DNA from: Astragalus membranaceus
Taxonomy: Eukaryota; Streptophyta; Magnoliopsida; Fabales; Fabaceae
Assembly: GCA_039519185.1 (NCBI GenBank)
Contig: CM076851.1
Span: 28,024,857 to 28,088,856 of the forward strand
Direction: 5' to 3'
Length of the DNA: 64,000 nucleotides
The translations under genes and the position numbers were made by a program. Position 1 is the stretch's first letter, and every line of letters starts with the position of its first letter. Positions 33,459 to 44,514 of this stretch are shown here, in pieces. Below the pieces are notes generated by a model. That model saw nothing but the letters and a program-made list of their open reading frames with translations. It did no database searches and had not been told where the DNA came from.

Positions 33459-34560
33459 CTACTCGCTGGGAGCAACAACTATCTCAGGGCTTCCTACAGT
33501 AGCCTCGGTATCCAATGTAGCCTCATCCGACACAGCATTCGTCCCTTTCGCCGCAAAGGCATCCATCACACCGTCCATCACCGCAGCAACAATTTCATCT
33601 GTTATAACCTCATCCGTCTCAGCAGCAGTGACTTCACTTGCCATAACCTCACCTGCCTCAGCAGCAGCAGCCTCTCCCAATATCTCCAAACCCTCTGGGG
33701 GGAATCCATCAACGAGCGTACTTCTGATACTGTCACCCCCACTTCAGCTGCAACGTCGTCCGAGAGGTGTGTAGTTACCTCGGCAGCAGAGGCGTTACTG
33801 GAAGTTGGAAGGTCAAGAGATGGTGGTGTCTCATCAAGTATGGCTTTAGTAGGGGCCTCAACATCCTCTCAATCCACGTGGGCGAGGGCTTGCTCATAAG
33901 ATGACCTTAGGGCTCCCATCCTTCAACGGCTTGACGTAGAGCAGCATGGCTCTTATCTAGATCCGCCTCCAGGCCAGGTCGCTGGGGGAGGAGGTGTGCG
34001 AGAGGAGGATCTAATGCTGAGCTACGACTGAATAATTAAACAATATCAGAAGAGATGGTAGAAAGTTTATCTGCGGCCACCGAATGTTGAGGAGTAAGAA
34101 AAGCTAGTTCAGCCTGGAGAGAAACTATTTGATCTTCAATGGTCTTGATCCTGCAAGCAATTCTCTCCTGTTCGACTATAGACTCTTGCTTGGTCTGGCT
34201 GAGGGAAACGAAGGCAGCATTGTAACCATCCTTCTCAAGCACGAAGGGAGTCTAAACAATGCAGGGAAGCTAAGGCCCAATCCTAAGTGGCTTTGGCTCG
34301 GCCATACAGAATGGAGATGTCCCCAAGTTGCAGAGCTATCTCCTTAAGAGCATCTTTCTTGACAGAGGAGACATCATTGGAGTTACCAAAAGAAAGTTCA
34401 ATAGGGAAAAAACAGAATAAAAGCGCCCTTGGTGCACTGATGAAAAGAACTTACCCTTAACCGTTTGAGAGGTGGGGGTGATGACTCGGTAACAGAAGTG
34501 GCGATAGCAATGGAGAGAAAGGGTTCTGGTTCGTAAAGGAAGAAAAGTGAACAGTCATGC
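33459..34560 (-). pseudogene. Antisense ORF region of element A
   Basis: Between pol and the 3' LTR the coding signal is on the minus strand. 34242-34036 encodes a predicted coiled coil (EQERIACRIKTIEDQIVSLQ). After stops and shifts, 33689-33459 gives an Ala/Glu/Val-rich acidic tail (MEILGEAAAAEAGEVMASEV). Several Tat/Grande-type elements carry an antisense gene exactly here. Its product has no assigned function. This copy is fragmented. The plus-strand open frame at 33382-33774 is the shadow of the acidic tail. Confidence 0.6.
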
Positions 34561-34739
34561 GTGGCTGTAGCTATTTATGGTTTTCGCAAATCTTAGGAAC
34601 CGTTGCGCCTTCCTATTATCCCGCGCAAAGGAAAATGCCAAGTGTCACCGAACGAAAGGTTAGTCACTTCAAATGGTCACGTCAAGTCATATCAAGGTTT
34701 TTTTTGCACCATCAGTCATGTCCTTGCGGCCATACGACA

Positions 34740-34758
34740 ACACAAAAAGGGGGGCAAT
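34740..34758 (+). promoter_or_regulatory. Element A polypurine tract
   Basis: ACAAAAAGGGGGG followed by CAAT lies immediately before the 3' LTR, in the correct place for plus-strand priming. Confidence 0.75.
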
Positions 34759-35618
34759 TGTTAACACCCAAAAATAACTTAGTCGTAGACCAAGGGCCGA
34801 GTGAAGATAGGGGGTGGAATTGAAGTGCTGAGGCAGGCCACCAGACAAAGATTTAAGAGATATTCGCCAAAGAGAAGAACTCAAGAGAAGCCCTCGGGGC
34901 ATACCACAAGACAACTCCCCGAGGAAGGGGTCCGCCCGAGGAGCAATAAGCAAGACTGAGGGAGAGCAAAGCCTCGGCCTATAGAGTGCCATGGCCGAGG
35001 TGGGCTCGGGTGCCTGAGTTACTTCCCGAGGATGAAGGCTAGCTGAGCAAGCCAAGTGGCTGAGGTAAGGCAGTCTTGCTCGGAAGGCAAGTAAGAGGGA
35101 GCACGAAGACAGAACGTGGGAGCAGTTGAAAGATCAAGTGAAGGAGCGGGGCCTTGAAAAGCAGAGTGAGGGAGTTTACCCCACTAACCGTGCTAGTAAG
35201 ATCGTGGGTGGTTACTCCGCCTCTTTAGGGCTTAGGAACGATGATAATTGTTGATCTTAGATTAATCCAACGGTAGGAAAATGTTGGCTATAATAGTGGC
35301 CGACGAGGGCCTATGTATATAAATAGAAGAGCAATTGTACAGAAAAGACGCATCAATCAATAAAAAACTCTACGTTTATTTCATCTATCTACTTTTATCG
35401 CACTTTATCTTTATTTTCATGCATTAGCCAGTAGTATAATCCAACCCTCGCGTCCCATTCACTCAACCTGACCCTTTCTAGAGGAGTCAGAATACCCACA
35501 GTCAAGGAGCAGAGTTCCCTCCTTGGCGCAATTACTTGAAGAACAGAGGAATTAAAAACCTTCCCAAACCTTTGGCCGAATCCACGGCTAGGACCTTAGA
35601 GTTTGACGAAGAACAACA
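34759..35618 (+). repeat. Element A 3' LTR
   Basis: It is 860 bp and matches 2834-3692 with an estimated 25-30 substitutions and a few small indels. TATA box TATATAAATAG is at 35316-35326. It ends GAACAACA, followed by GTTAC, the right-hand target duplication. Confidence 0.92.
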
Positions 35619-35623
35619 GTTAC

Positions 35624-35792
35624 TAATATTGTAATCATGTTTGAGATAATGACTGAATCATGTTGATGTGTTTCCGTGGACGTAGGCAAGAGGTGCTGAA
35701 CTACGTAAATTGTTTGTGTTCTTCTTCCTTTATTCTTGCAGTGTGTTTATCTGTATTCCCTCAAAGATTCTTGGGTGTGTGAGTGAATCTGT
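35624..35792 (+). mobile_element. Copia-like LTR segment, second piece
   Basis: Continuation of the segment cut at 2833. It contains CCGTGGACGTAGGC and GAACTACGTAAA, a pair typical of the R region of Tnt1/SIRE-like copia LTRs. It is cut at 35792 by the CACTA element and resumes at 41975. Confidence 0.5.
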
Positions 35793-36152
35793 TACTACAA
35801 GAAAAGAATTAAATTGAGACGGAATTTCGGGACAGAAAATATTTTCATCCCGAACGTATTTAATTAGGACGGAATTTGCGACACATTTCTTTCACAAATG
35901 ATTTTATAAACATTTATTCATTATTTTGGGATGGAATGTATTTTCTGTTGCTACTTTGAGACGAAATATTTTTGTCCGTCCCCAATTGGGGACGCACATT
36001 ATATTTTCGCCACAATTTTGGAAGGAAATTTTATTTCCGTCTCAATCTCGAGACAAAATTTAAATTGTCTCAAATATCTTTTTAAATTATTTTTTGAGAA
36101 CCTTGGTGCCATCATGGGACAGAAATTTAAATATTTCTGTCACAAACTAAAA

Positions 36153-36153
<1 letters not shown>

Positions 36154-36218
<65 letters not shown>
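36154..36218. repeat. (TA)n microsatellite
   Basis: Pure TA repeat next to the left end of the embedded TIR element. A short ATATATAT lies beyond its right end, so the element inserted into or next to a TA tract. Confidence 0.95.
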
Positions 36219-36221
<3 letters not shown>

Positions 36222-36944
36222 GGGTGGACAACAAACCCGAATCCGACTCGAATCCGTAAAACCCGCAAAATCCGACAAGCTTTCAGATGTGCTACTTCGG
36301 CTTGGCGGGTAATCGGTTTTGTCCAATGGGTTAAATTGGGTTGCTCTGGTCGGAACTGGTTCTCATAAAAACAAACCGCCCAAAACCGAATCCGACCGGA
36401 CAAGCAGTGACATGACTATATAGTCTATACTCATCACTCATCCTACCTTACTGCTTTTGTTACTGCTTCTGTCACAGCGTAATCACAGGGCGCATGCCTT
36501 TCAAATCAAGTCTAAAGATTTGATAATAATAAAGTAATAGTATATGAGTTAAAAAAATATAGTTTTGACTTTTCAAATATGAAAAGAATAATATTTTTTC
36601 TTCTTAAAATAATTATACGTAGGCAATGCACTATTCATTGTCACCTTCCTTGTTCATTTCTCTCGTTTCCCATTTTCTTTGTGATTTTTTTTCCATCAAG
36701 ATCTGGTCCTCTTTTTTGGCGTCAGAAAACAATGTCTGCTAGAGTTCATACTAAATCTTTGTGCTTTATAGTTATTTTAACCGAACCAAACCACCCGTGT
36801 AACCCGCAATCCGATCAAACCGAAACCGCCCAAACCGGTGGTTCTAATGGGCGGAAATGGATGGAGATTTGCCTCTCTCGGTTTTCCTTGGGTGGACGAT
36901 TTTGAAACCGAATCCGGTCTACCCGACCGTTTGTCCACCCCTAA
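36219..36944. mobile_element. TIR element with TTAGGGGTGGACAA ends (probably hAT)
   Basis: Inverted ends TTAGGGGTGGACAA (36219) and TTGTCCACCCCTAA (36944) enclose 0.73 kb. The subterminal parts are rich in CCGAATCCG / CAAACCG words in opposing orientation. Both flanks are TA repeats, so a target duplication cannot be measured; an 8-bp TATATATA would fit hAT. No transposase is present. Confidence 0.7.
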
Positions 36945-38096
36945 TATATATATATTGTTATTATCCTTGTATCTTTTTCATTGACTAAAAGCATGGGTGT
37001 GTTGCCTTTTGTTATAGAAAATGATTAAAAAAATGTGGATGAAAAACGACTGGTTACAAGGTCGGCGGGTAGCAAATCAAAACCCTCACGGGTGAACCAC
37101 AATATGACCATAAATGGTAGTACAAAAATTTATCAATGGTTGAGATTTAATATTGACTAATTCAATCTTAACCACTCATAGCATTTTACACAATATCTCG
37201 GGGTCAATTTTAGTAGTTCACTAGTGAGGAATTTGAATAAACAAAAATTTAGAAGGCAGTTAACCAAAGTATTTTAGCGGCACACACACTTAAACAAAAA
37301 AGTTCGGCCAAAAAGTTTAGCGCCATGTTGCTCGCGCTATTAGGAAACCCTTTCAAGAAACAGCACACATTCTCCATCTTTGCTCGCGCTATTTGTAATC
37401 GTTTGCCATTTTTGTAGTTATTCTTTTCATTATGCTGCACATGTACTGGTTATTGTGAAGTCACACGTTTGAGGGATAATTCCCAAAAACTTTTTGGATT
37501 AGTATTCTCACAGTCAAGCAATATGCGATTTAAATCTTAAATTCTTAATCATGGTTTGTAGTGGCAGAAGCTTCGAATGCAGAGTTACAATTGCTATATA
37601 ATTCCTAGTGTAAGCTGATGGTGATAGTAGCCTTAATGGAACTATCAATATAAAATATCAATTCCATTCGATGGGTAAAAGAAAATAGTTAGAATAGGAA
37701 AGGAAACTTGGATGGTGAGATGCATCTAAAATGGTAGTGTAGTATTGTTGTCTAGTAATTCTCGTTCTTACTAAGCACAATATCCAGAGTAATTTGTATT
37801 GAAATATAGGAAGCTGATCTGAAGTTCCACATTTTTTTATTTGTTTCACTTCTTTTGTCCAAGCTATACTACTATACACATCATTTGTTGTTTGCAATTA
37901 GGAGTTTATGGTTTTGGATTCCCTTTGTCAGTGAGTCTAATTGTAAATTAATTTTTCAACGTGTAAAATTGATGTTTGTTGCTAATGATTTTTTCCTATG
38001 ATTTTCAGAAATCAGAAGGTGGGTTGCTCATCTACTTGTTCACTTTTCTTTCGTTTTGTGGATTTGCCAAATAAGGTACTTTAACTGCTTTCGTTT
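36945..38096. other. CACTA interior, no gene recognised
   Basis: AT-rich sequence without a supported ORF. A few pyrimidine-AG strings (for example before 38017) could be old intron ends of the captured gene. I see no protein similarity here. Confidence 0.4.
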
Positions 38097-38219
38097 TTGT
38101 TTTCTCTATATCTCCCATTCATTAATTCAAGTGAAGTAGTATGCTACAAGGAAGATATCTTGTGTGAGCTCTTTTCTGTTAAACATCTTGAAGTTACCTG
38201 CCTCTGTTGTCAGATGAAA

Positions 38220-38480
38220 ATTACATTGCTTGGAGATCATATCCAAAAAATTTACAAAAGAAAGAAATGGATGAAGTATGCATTTTATGAAAAGGAAAGA
38301 AGAGTTATGAAGGTGTGATATAAAGATAGGATAAGAAAGATTATCTTTTTTTAATGTCTTGGAATTCTTCACAGGCTTATGTTAGTTATTTTGTTGCAGG
38401 GCAGAGAGAATATGAAGAATTTAAAGTCAAACTTAATTATTTGGTTTCAAAGGCACGAAAGAAACTAGAAGAGGAGTGAG
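38220..38480 (+). pseudogene. Captured cellulose synthase (CesA) fragment, two exons and an intron
   Basis: The frame ends ...YEKERRVMK at 38312, followed by a GT donor. An intron of about 92 bases ends in GGGCAG at 38404, and the next exon reads REYEEFKVKLNYLVSKARKK. The strings KERRVMK|REYEEFKVRIN and LVAKAQKxPEEGW are conserved in plant CesA proteins, and the intron falls at the MK|RE junction. The fragment ends LEEE-stop; the stop overlaps the hAT insertion at 38481, and the rest (GTTATG, matching W-V-M) follows at 39639. Only a few dozen residues are recognisable, with substitutions, so it is a gene scrap carried by the CACTA element. Plant cellulose synthase makes wall cellulose at the plasma membrane. 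Confidence 0.7.
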
Positions 38481-38806
38481 CAGTGTTGTTAATGGCGGAT
38501 GGCGGTTTGTGGCGGCCACCCAAAAATCCGCCATAAACATATGGCAGATGGCGTAACGGCGGATGGCGTAACGGCATATGGCGGACGCCATGGCGGACCA
38601 ATTTTTTTAAAAAAACTAAAAAATATATGTACTAATATACACAAAAAAACTACAAAAAACAAAAAATAATCCAAAAGACTATCAAAATAACAACAAAATT
38701 ATAAAAAACAAAGAAAAACAACAAATTAGGAATAAAAGAACATAATAGGGGGAAAAAGAAAGATAGTGAAAGAGTAGAGAACAGATTAATGAAGATTAAA
38801 GAATAG

Positions 38807-38870
<64 letters not shown>

Positions 38871-39630
38871 CGAATAGAAAGAGAATTGAAATATATATAT
38901 ATATATATAATATAAAAAAAAAGTAAAAAATATACAAATATATAAATATATAAAAAGAGAAACAGAATAGGAAAATTATATATACAAAAAAGAAACAGAA
39001 TAGGAAAAACGACAGAGACAGAAGAGATTTGAAAAAGAAGAAATAGAGCACCTGTGCAGTTGGTGGTGGTCGCTGGCGAAAGAAAGAGGTGGTAGGGGAG
39101 GCGCTGTCGCGAACGACAGAGAAAACCATAAGCGTGAGAGAGAAGGAGATGTTAGCGTGAGAGAAGGAGGTGACGGCGTGATACTGAAACGTATATTTTT
39201 AAAAAATGAAACAAACCCAACTGTAAAAAAAAAAACCCTAATAAAATAACTGAAGTTTTTACTCACAGTAAAACAAATTTTTACCCTAATAAAATAGCTG
39301 GATTTTAAAATTTTACTAACCCTAAAAACAAATGGGTCACAAACCGGGTCTTCTTGACCCGCGTTTTTCTTGAGGGTTGCGCAGCACAGCGCTGAACAAG
39401 AGAAGCCATAGATGGCCATCTGAGAAACAGCACATAACGGCCAAACAACACACAGATCTCCCGTTTTTCCGCTTTTCACCGCCACTCCGCCACGGCCGTT
39501 AGCCTTGTGGCGCCCGCCATTGCACCGCCATTTGAATTCCGACATATCTCCATTTTTATATGGCGGCATGCTCAAATACCGCCACGCCATACCGCCATGG
39601 CGCCGCCATAACCGCCATTTGACAACACTG
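38481..39630. mobile_element. Non-autonomous hAT element with GGCGG-rich ends
   Basis: Starts CAGTGTTGTTAATGGCGGAT and ends CCGCCATTTGACAACACTG, with inverted termini CAGTGTTG/CAACACTG. It is flanked by a perfect 8-bp duplication GGAGTGAG (38473-38480 and 39631-39638), the hAT hallmark. The subterminal regions carry many ATGGCGG / CCGCCAT words in inverted orientation, likely transposase-binding sites. No transposase is present. The 1,150-bp element is inserted in the captured CesA exon. The long low-complexity minus-strand open frames inside are not credible genes. Confidence 0.93.
38812..38866. repeat. (TA)n microsatellite
   Basis: TA dinucleotide tract inside the hAT element, with a shorter AT tract at 38891-38911. 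Confidence 0.95.
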
Positions 39631-39673
39631 GGAGTGAGTTATGCTAAATGAAACTAATGAGCTTTGCTTATTA

Positions 39674-39946
39674 CTCCCTCCCTCCCATCCGTCCCATATT
39701 ATATGTCGTTTTGGGTCATTTCACACATATTAAGAAAAGTAGTTAATTTTGTATGAGAAATAGAAATTGTGAGTTAGTTTATCAAATTAACCTTTATTAA
39801 TGACATTGGGAAGATAAATTAGTAGAGTTATGAAAGAAGGGTACGGTAGGAAAGAAACATTAATGTTTCATTGAGATTCTAAAAAGTCATGTATTATGAG
39901 ACAAATTTTTTTGGCTAGAAAATCATATAATATGGGACGGAGGGAG
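39674..39946. mobile_element. Stowaway MITE
   Basis: 273 bp with CTCCCTCC... / ...GGAGGGAG termini, TA on both sides (39672-39673 and 39947-39948), and the family's inner strings CCCATATTATATGTCGTTTT and ATAATATGGGACGGAGGGAG in inverted orientation. No coding capacity, as usual for Tc1/Mariner-derived MITEs. Confidence 0.93.
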
Positions 39947-40082
39947 TACTTGTTGTTAGGACAATGTAGATTTGCTTTTCTCTTTCAGTTTCTATTTCAT
40001 AGCTCTTGTCAGGTATATGTAGGAAGTGCAGGTGCACTAGATTGAGAAGACAAGGAACTGCGAAAACTTGTGTATATTTCAC

Positions 40083-41670
40083 TAGGGGTGAGCATTGGAC
40101 GGGTTCGGTCAATATCCGAAAAGTGAGAATAACCGAGTGGGCCAAATGTAGGCCCATTTCAACCCGCAGAAGGTTCGGTTTGCGTCGGGTGCGAGTGGAC
40201 ACGGTTTCGGTTTGGGTCGGTTGGGTCCAAACGGGTTGGGCCTATTGGACTAGATTGTTGTTTGGATTTTTTTGCTGGGAAAAGCTTGATTTTTTTAAAG
40301 CCAAATATAGTTTTTTTTTGTCAAATTTGTGAGCCCAATTTAAAAGCAAGTTTTATTGAAAAGGTTTTGGCCAATGGCCCATATAAAACACTAAAGTGAA
40401 GATTATACCAATTTTCTCAACTATACCAATACCCTGTTAATCAAAAACCAAAACTTAAAGTGAAGATTATACCAATACCCTGTTAATCAAAAAACAAAAC
40501 TGAAAGTGAAGATTATACAAAACTGAAAGTGAAGATTATACAATCTCAATCTCAATAGATTTCCATTTCCAATATTCTCACCTATACTAATACCACTGTT
40601 AATAAAAAAAAAACTGAAAGTCCATAATTATAAGTCCATAATCCATAAGTCCATATTATAAGTCTAAGTCCATAATCCAAAATGTTTTTAATAAAACTGT
40701 CTAAACTCTAAAGTTAGTAAATGTTCATCAAGATGCTTCTTTTCTCGGATTTGGTCTTCATCAGTCATCACATCACATCGAATGTGTAGTACCTTTAAAA
40801 AAACAAATTAAGTATCAAAACAGAATGCATCATGAATGAGATTACTGTAATACTACTAGGAATCAAGAATGAGAGTACTGTAATGTTGCTAAATTATCCA
40901 TATTGTATCAAATGTATCAAAATTATCCATAATGCATCAAAATAAGTATCTTAATTAAGTACTTACCAAGCAAAATTGCAACAAATGCATCAAAATTATC
41001 AAGAATCACAGCAACTTCGATCTGAATTACAGCAGCAAACTTGGATCTGAATTACAGCAAAATTATCCAAAATGCATCAAAATTGCAACAAAATTATCCA
41101 GAATGTATCAAATGTATCAAAATTATCCATAATGCATCAAAATAAGTATCTTAATTAAGTACTTACCAAGCAAAATTGCAACAAATGCATCAAAATTCTG
41201 AATTACAGCAACAAACTTGGATCTGAATTACCAAGCAAAATTGCAACAAAATTATCCACAAAACTAAATGTCTAAAATAAGTATCCACAAAACTGAATGT
41301 ATAAAATCTAAAGAAGGAGAGGATAAGATACCTTAACAACCAATATTTGGTTGTGATTGAGATGAGGAACTAGCAGCAGACAGTTCAACTCCTACAAAAT
41401 TGTTTTGTGCTTGAGTAAATTCTTGATACATAACAAAATGGAAATTATAAATGAAAATCAGTTTGATTGTATTAATTGATACTTGATAAAAATCAGAACT
41501 TAACAACTGTCTATATTTACCTGATACTACATCTTCAGATGACTCATAAAGGTCTTCTAGGTTGAGGTCCTTGAATTGAAAGAGAGAAGGCCTCAACCAA
41601 TTTTGAGCACAAATGAGTGCTTCTGCCATTTCTGGATTTAGGCAACTTCTAAAAGGCTGGTCCATTACTA
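40083..41670 (-). mobile_element. hAT remnant, truncated
   Basis: A terminus-like TAGGGGTGAGCATTGG with subterminal GGTTCGG words lies at 40083. At 41333-41665 the minus strand encodes the hAT transposase C-terminus. The opposite terminus and most of the transposase are absent. Between them are repeated AAAATTATCCA / GCATCAAAAT segments (two near-identical stretches at about 40905-41010 and 41100-41210). The connection between terminus and coding end is inference. Confidence 0.55.
41333..41665 (-). pseudogene. hAT transposase, C-terminal dimerisation end
   Basis: From 41665 the frame reads FRSCLNPEMAEALICAQNWL, the conserved end of the hAT dimerisation domain. An intron-like stretch (GT at about 41521, AG at about 41393) separates it from a short last exon VGVELSAASSSSQSQPNIGC and stop. 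The BED zinc finger and catalytic DDE parts are missing, so it cannot act. Confidence 0.75.
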
Positions 41671-41974
41671 GAAACTAGAAATTATAACAATAACAGATAC
41701 ACAATAGAAACTTCACAAATAGAAATAGCAATTAGGAAATAGAACCTTCAGATTTAAAAATAGAAATACAAATTCACAATGGAACCGAAAGTGAAAAACA
41801 TTATCTAAGTAAAAAAAACCCTACGAACAATATGTCTATTACTAAAAAATAATCAATATAATTAGGAAACCAACTCAAAAATAATCAATATAATTAGGAA
41901 ACCAATTTGGGACGGAAATTTCAACTGTTGTGTGACAAATTTTTCCGTCCCAAATGAATTTTTTTCTTGTAGTG

Positions 41975-42182
41975 CGTGTGCGGTTTTCCCAGAAATGTTG
42001 AGTTGGTTGAATCCTTCGGGAGTTCTTCATGTATAGATATTGTTGTATTCGTGTTGTACGAATTATGATTGAACTTATTTGGATTGTTTTTGCAACGAAA
42101 TAGTATATAGATGTGACATAATTGTGTGTTTGTGGGCTCTATTTGAATTGTTTGGTTTGTTTCTGGTGGGAAGAAATGATTG
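41975..42182 (+). mobile_element. Copia-like segment, third piece
   Basis: Continues the sequence cut at 35792 and ends at the AATGATTG target site (42175-42182) of the hAT element. No LTR end or primer site is recognised, so where the LTR stops is unknown. Confidence 0.4.
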
Positions 42183-42396
42183 CAGTGGCAGACCCAGGAC
42201 CCCGGGGTTAGGGGTGTCAAATTTTTTAAATATGCAATTTGCTAAAAATATAATTAAAAACAACTATAATATATTTAACTAAATAAATAAATTATACATT
42301 TCATAATTGTCCTCTACGTGATTTCATATTCTGAAATCGTAGAATAATAAGCTCAGAGCCAATTTTATTGAATACATCACTCTCAATGTATGTCAC

Positions 42397-44494
42397 TGTC
42401 ATACCCCAATTTTGTCCGGCTTAGGTCCAAACCCTAAATTTTCCACACAAAAAAAATATATAATAAATTATGCATTGCATTTTGGGTCCTAGAAATCATT
42501 CCAAAGTTTTTGAAATCATTTTTAGGGTTAGAATGCACTTTTTGGGAAATTAGGGTTTTTAGGGTCAAAAAGGGCATTTTGGTCATTTCTCACAAAATGG
42601 TCTATAAACATAATTTTTGCATGAAAATATTTTCTTAATAAGCCTCATGCATAAAAATAATTTTTTAGAAAGTATAAAATTGATTTTATCATGCATATAA
42701 TGTATTCTTGATGAATAAGGAAATAATCGATTACGTCATATCCTTCCTTCAAGCAAATAATCGATTATCTACTCTGAAAATCAAGCAAATAATCGATTAT
42801 CTACTTGTTTCATTCAAGCCAATAATCGATTATTTGCTCTATGAAAACAAGCAAATAATCGATTATCCCCTTCCCCTTTTGAAGCACATAATCGATTATT
42901 AAGATGCCCATATTTTCAGGAAAGCAAATAATCGATTACCTTCTTATTTCATTCAAGCAAATAATCGATTATTTGCTCTATGAAAACAAGCAAATAATCG
43001 ATTATCCCCTTCCCCTTTTGAAGCACATAATCGATTATTGAATCTGAGATCCAAGGCACATAATCGATTACATCTCCCAAGTTATTTCCAACATAATCGA
43101 TTACCTAGTTTCCTAAAATAGATCAAATCTGATTTCCTATAAATAGGAAGCTCATTTTTCATTTCAAGGGGACGCATTCTTCACGAGATCAGATGAAAAA
43201 AACTCATTTTTGCGAGATCCCTCACATTTTAGAAAAAAAACTCTTCTACGCTTTATTTTTTCGCTCTATCCGTTCCGTTGGTCCGTCAGAGTCGATCTTC
43301 TGCAAGAGTTAGTCGGGATTTGCGTTCTTCAGATTTGTAATATCTGTCTTCATCAGAGGTATTTCAGTCTTTTCATTTGTTAATATTTAGTTATTGTGAT
43401 CCATGTGATTTAAACTTAGCTATAGCATTTATCTACTCGTTCTTGTATATTATCGTCCATTGTTGATGACGAACCATATGATTCCCACTTATGCCTAGTG
43501 CATCATGTTCTAAGTGGTGAAGATGGTCTCGAGTGATTCAGCTTGCCCCTTTCAAACCCTTTCAAAAACATTTTTTTAATTAGAACTACGTCGCTTTGAT
43601 TCCCGTTTGGGATACGTAGGAGCGAGCCACGTTCTCGTCAAGCGCCACAAATAAAAACTCTTTTCACCCCCCTAAACCAATCATTTTCATAAAACAAACA
43701 AAAATCATTTTCAAACCCATTGTTGCTAGTAGCTCATCAGAGCCTCTGTTCGTTTAGCTATTAGTGACAATGTTCTTTTCTCCTAAAAATAATAAACGAC
43801 GATCCATCATAACTTTTGTTAGTTTGATCCTCGTACAAATCAATCTCTTTCGAAAATCACTTTCAAAAAGATAATAAAAACAAGTTGTTATCAATAGTCC
43901 ATCAGAACCTTTGTTCGTTTGACTAGCGGTACAACTCTTTTTGAGCATTTAGCAGTGATTCATCATAGCCTCTGCTAGTTTAATCATTTGCTAATGCTCG
44001 TCCTATTTCAAAAAACTCACTAAAAACGATAAAAAAACAAAAACTTTTCAAAAAAGAACCAAGAACTACGTAGCTTTGAATTCTCCATCGCACCGGGAGA
44101 TACGTCGGAGCGGGCCATGTCCCGTCAAGCACTTTTTTCTAAAAACCCTTTTTCCCCCCTTTCTCACCAAAAATAAAATTTCCAGTATGTTTTCTCATTC
44201 GTCTTCAAACAAGAAATAAATAGGCAAATCTAGGTATTTTTCAAATCAAACGTTAAAACCACACATTTAATTAGAGGTTCCCTTTCGGTAGAAAGGACGT
44301 GCGCGGTGCTAACACCTTCCTCGCGCGTAATCGACCCCCGAACCTATATCTCTAGTTTTCAAAAGACCATTCGCCTTGTCCAAAAGACCTTTTTTCAATG
44401 TTTTGGTCTTAAAATTAAAATATTGGTGGCGGCTCCAAAATTATTCCACGTTGTACATTGAGAAACCGAAGCCGGGATTTTTCGGGGTGCAACA
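42397..44494 (+). repeat. Ogre 5' LTR
   Basis: TGTCATACCCC ... GGGGTGCAACA. A TATA box (TATAAATA) lies at 43138-43145, just after the ATCGATT array, so the array occupies the promoter-upstream U3 region. The R/U5 part holds repeated CATCAGAGCCT-GTTCGTTT words (43735, 43898, 43963). Confidence 0.95.
42718..43108. repeat. ATAATCGATTAT array in Ogre 5' LTR
   Basis: Twelve copies of a palindromic core (A)TAATCGATTA(T/C), usually in CAAATAATCGATTAT or CACATAATCGATTAT, spaced about 33-35 bases apart. The spacers alternate CTTCCCCTTTTGAAG and TTTGCTCTATGAAAACAAG. Confidence 0.95.
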
Positions 44495-44496
44495 GC

Positions 44497-44514
44497 TGGC
44501 GACTCCACTGGGGA
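44497..44514 (+). promoter_or_regulatory. Ogre primer-binding site
   Basis: TGGCGACTCCACTGGGGA begins two bases after the LTR. It is the Ogre-type primer site, described as complementary to a tRNA-Arg. Confidence 0.85.

Larger units (their letters stand above)
2834..35618 (+). mobile_element. Element A: Tat/Retand-type Ty3-gypsy retrotransposon, nested and decayed
   Basis: Two LTRs of about 860 bp (2834-3692 and 34759-35618) start TGTTAACAC and end GAACAACA. The flanking five bases are GTTAT and GTTAC, a target duplication with one mismatch. Order on the plus strand: LTR, primer-binding site, gag, protease, reverse transcriptase, RNase H, a second (archaeal-type) RNase H, integrase, antisense-ORF region, polypurine tract, LTR. 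The second RNase H identifies the Tat clade. The gag is cut at 5577 and resumes at 28662; the 23 kb between is other elements. Without the insert the element is about 9.7 kb. Frameshifts, stops and a mutated RT active site show it is dead. The LTRs differ at roughly 25-30 sites by eye, so it is an older insertion than the Ogre element. Confidence 0.9.
35793..41974 (+). mobile_element. CACTA (CMC/En-Spm) transposon, non-autonomous, with captured gene fragment
   Basis: The left end reads TACTACAAGAAAAGAATT (first base changed from C). The right end on the other strand reads CACTACAAGAAAAAAATT, the canonical CACTA terminus. Subterminal repeats of a GGGACGGAAATTT type occur several times at the left (35815-36070) and at the right (41905-41955), as in En/Spm-like elements. 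The three-base flanks are TGT and CGT, a target duplication with one mismatch. No transposase was found, so it depends on another copy. Inside are two exons of a cellulose-synthase gene, two other TIR elements, a hAT remnant and a Stowaway MITE. Confidence 0.85.

Noticed and set aside
33382..33774. Plus-strand 130-codon ORF rich in Ala/Ser/Thr
   Set aside because: Exact overlap with the antisense acidic tail of element A; it is the complementary shadow.
38650..39129. 159-codon minus-strand frame rich in Phe/Ile/Tyr
   Set aside because: Product of TA microsatellites and A-rich sequence inside a hAT element; low complexity only.
42718..43108. Evenly spaced repeats resembling a CRISPR array
   Set aside because: Plant LTR sequence, spacers are themselves repeated, the same array sits in the other LTR, and no cas genes exist.
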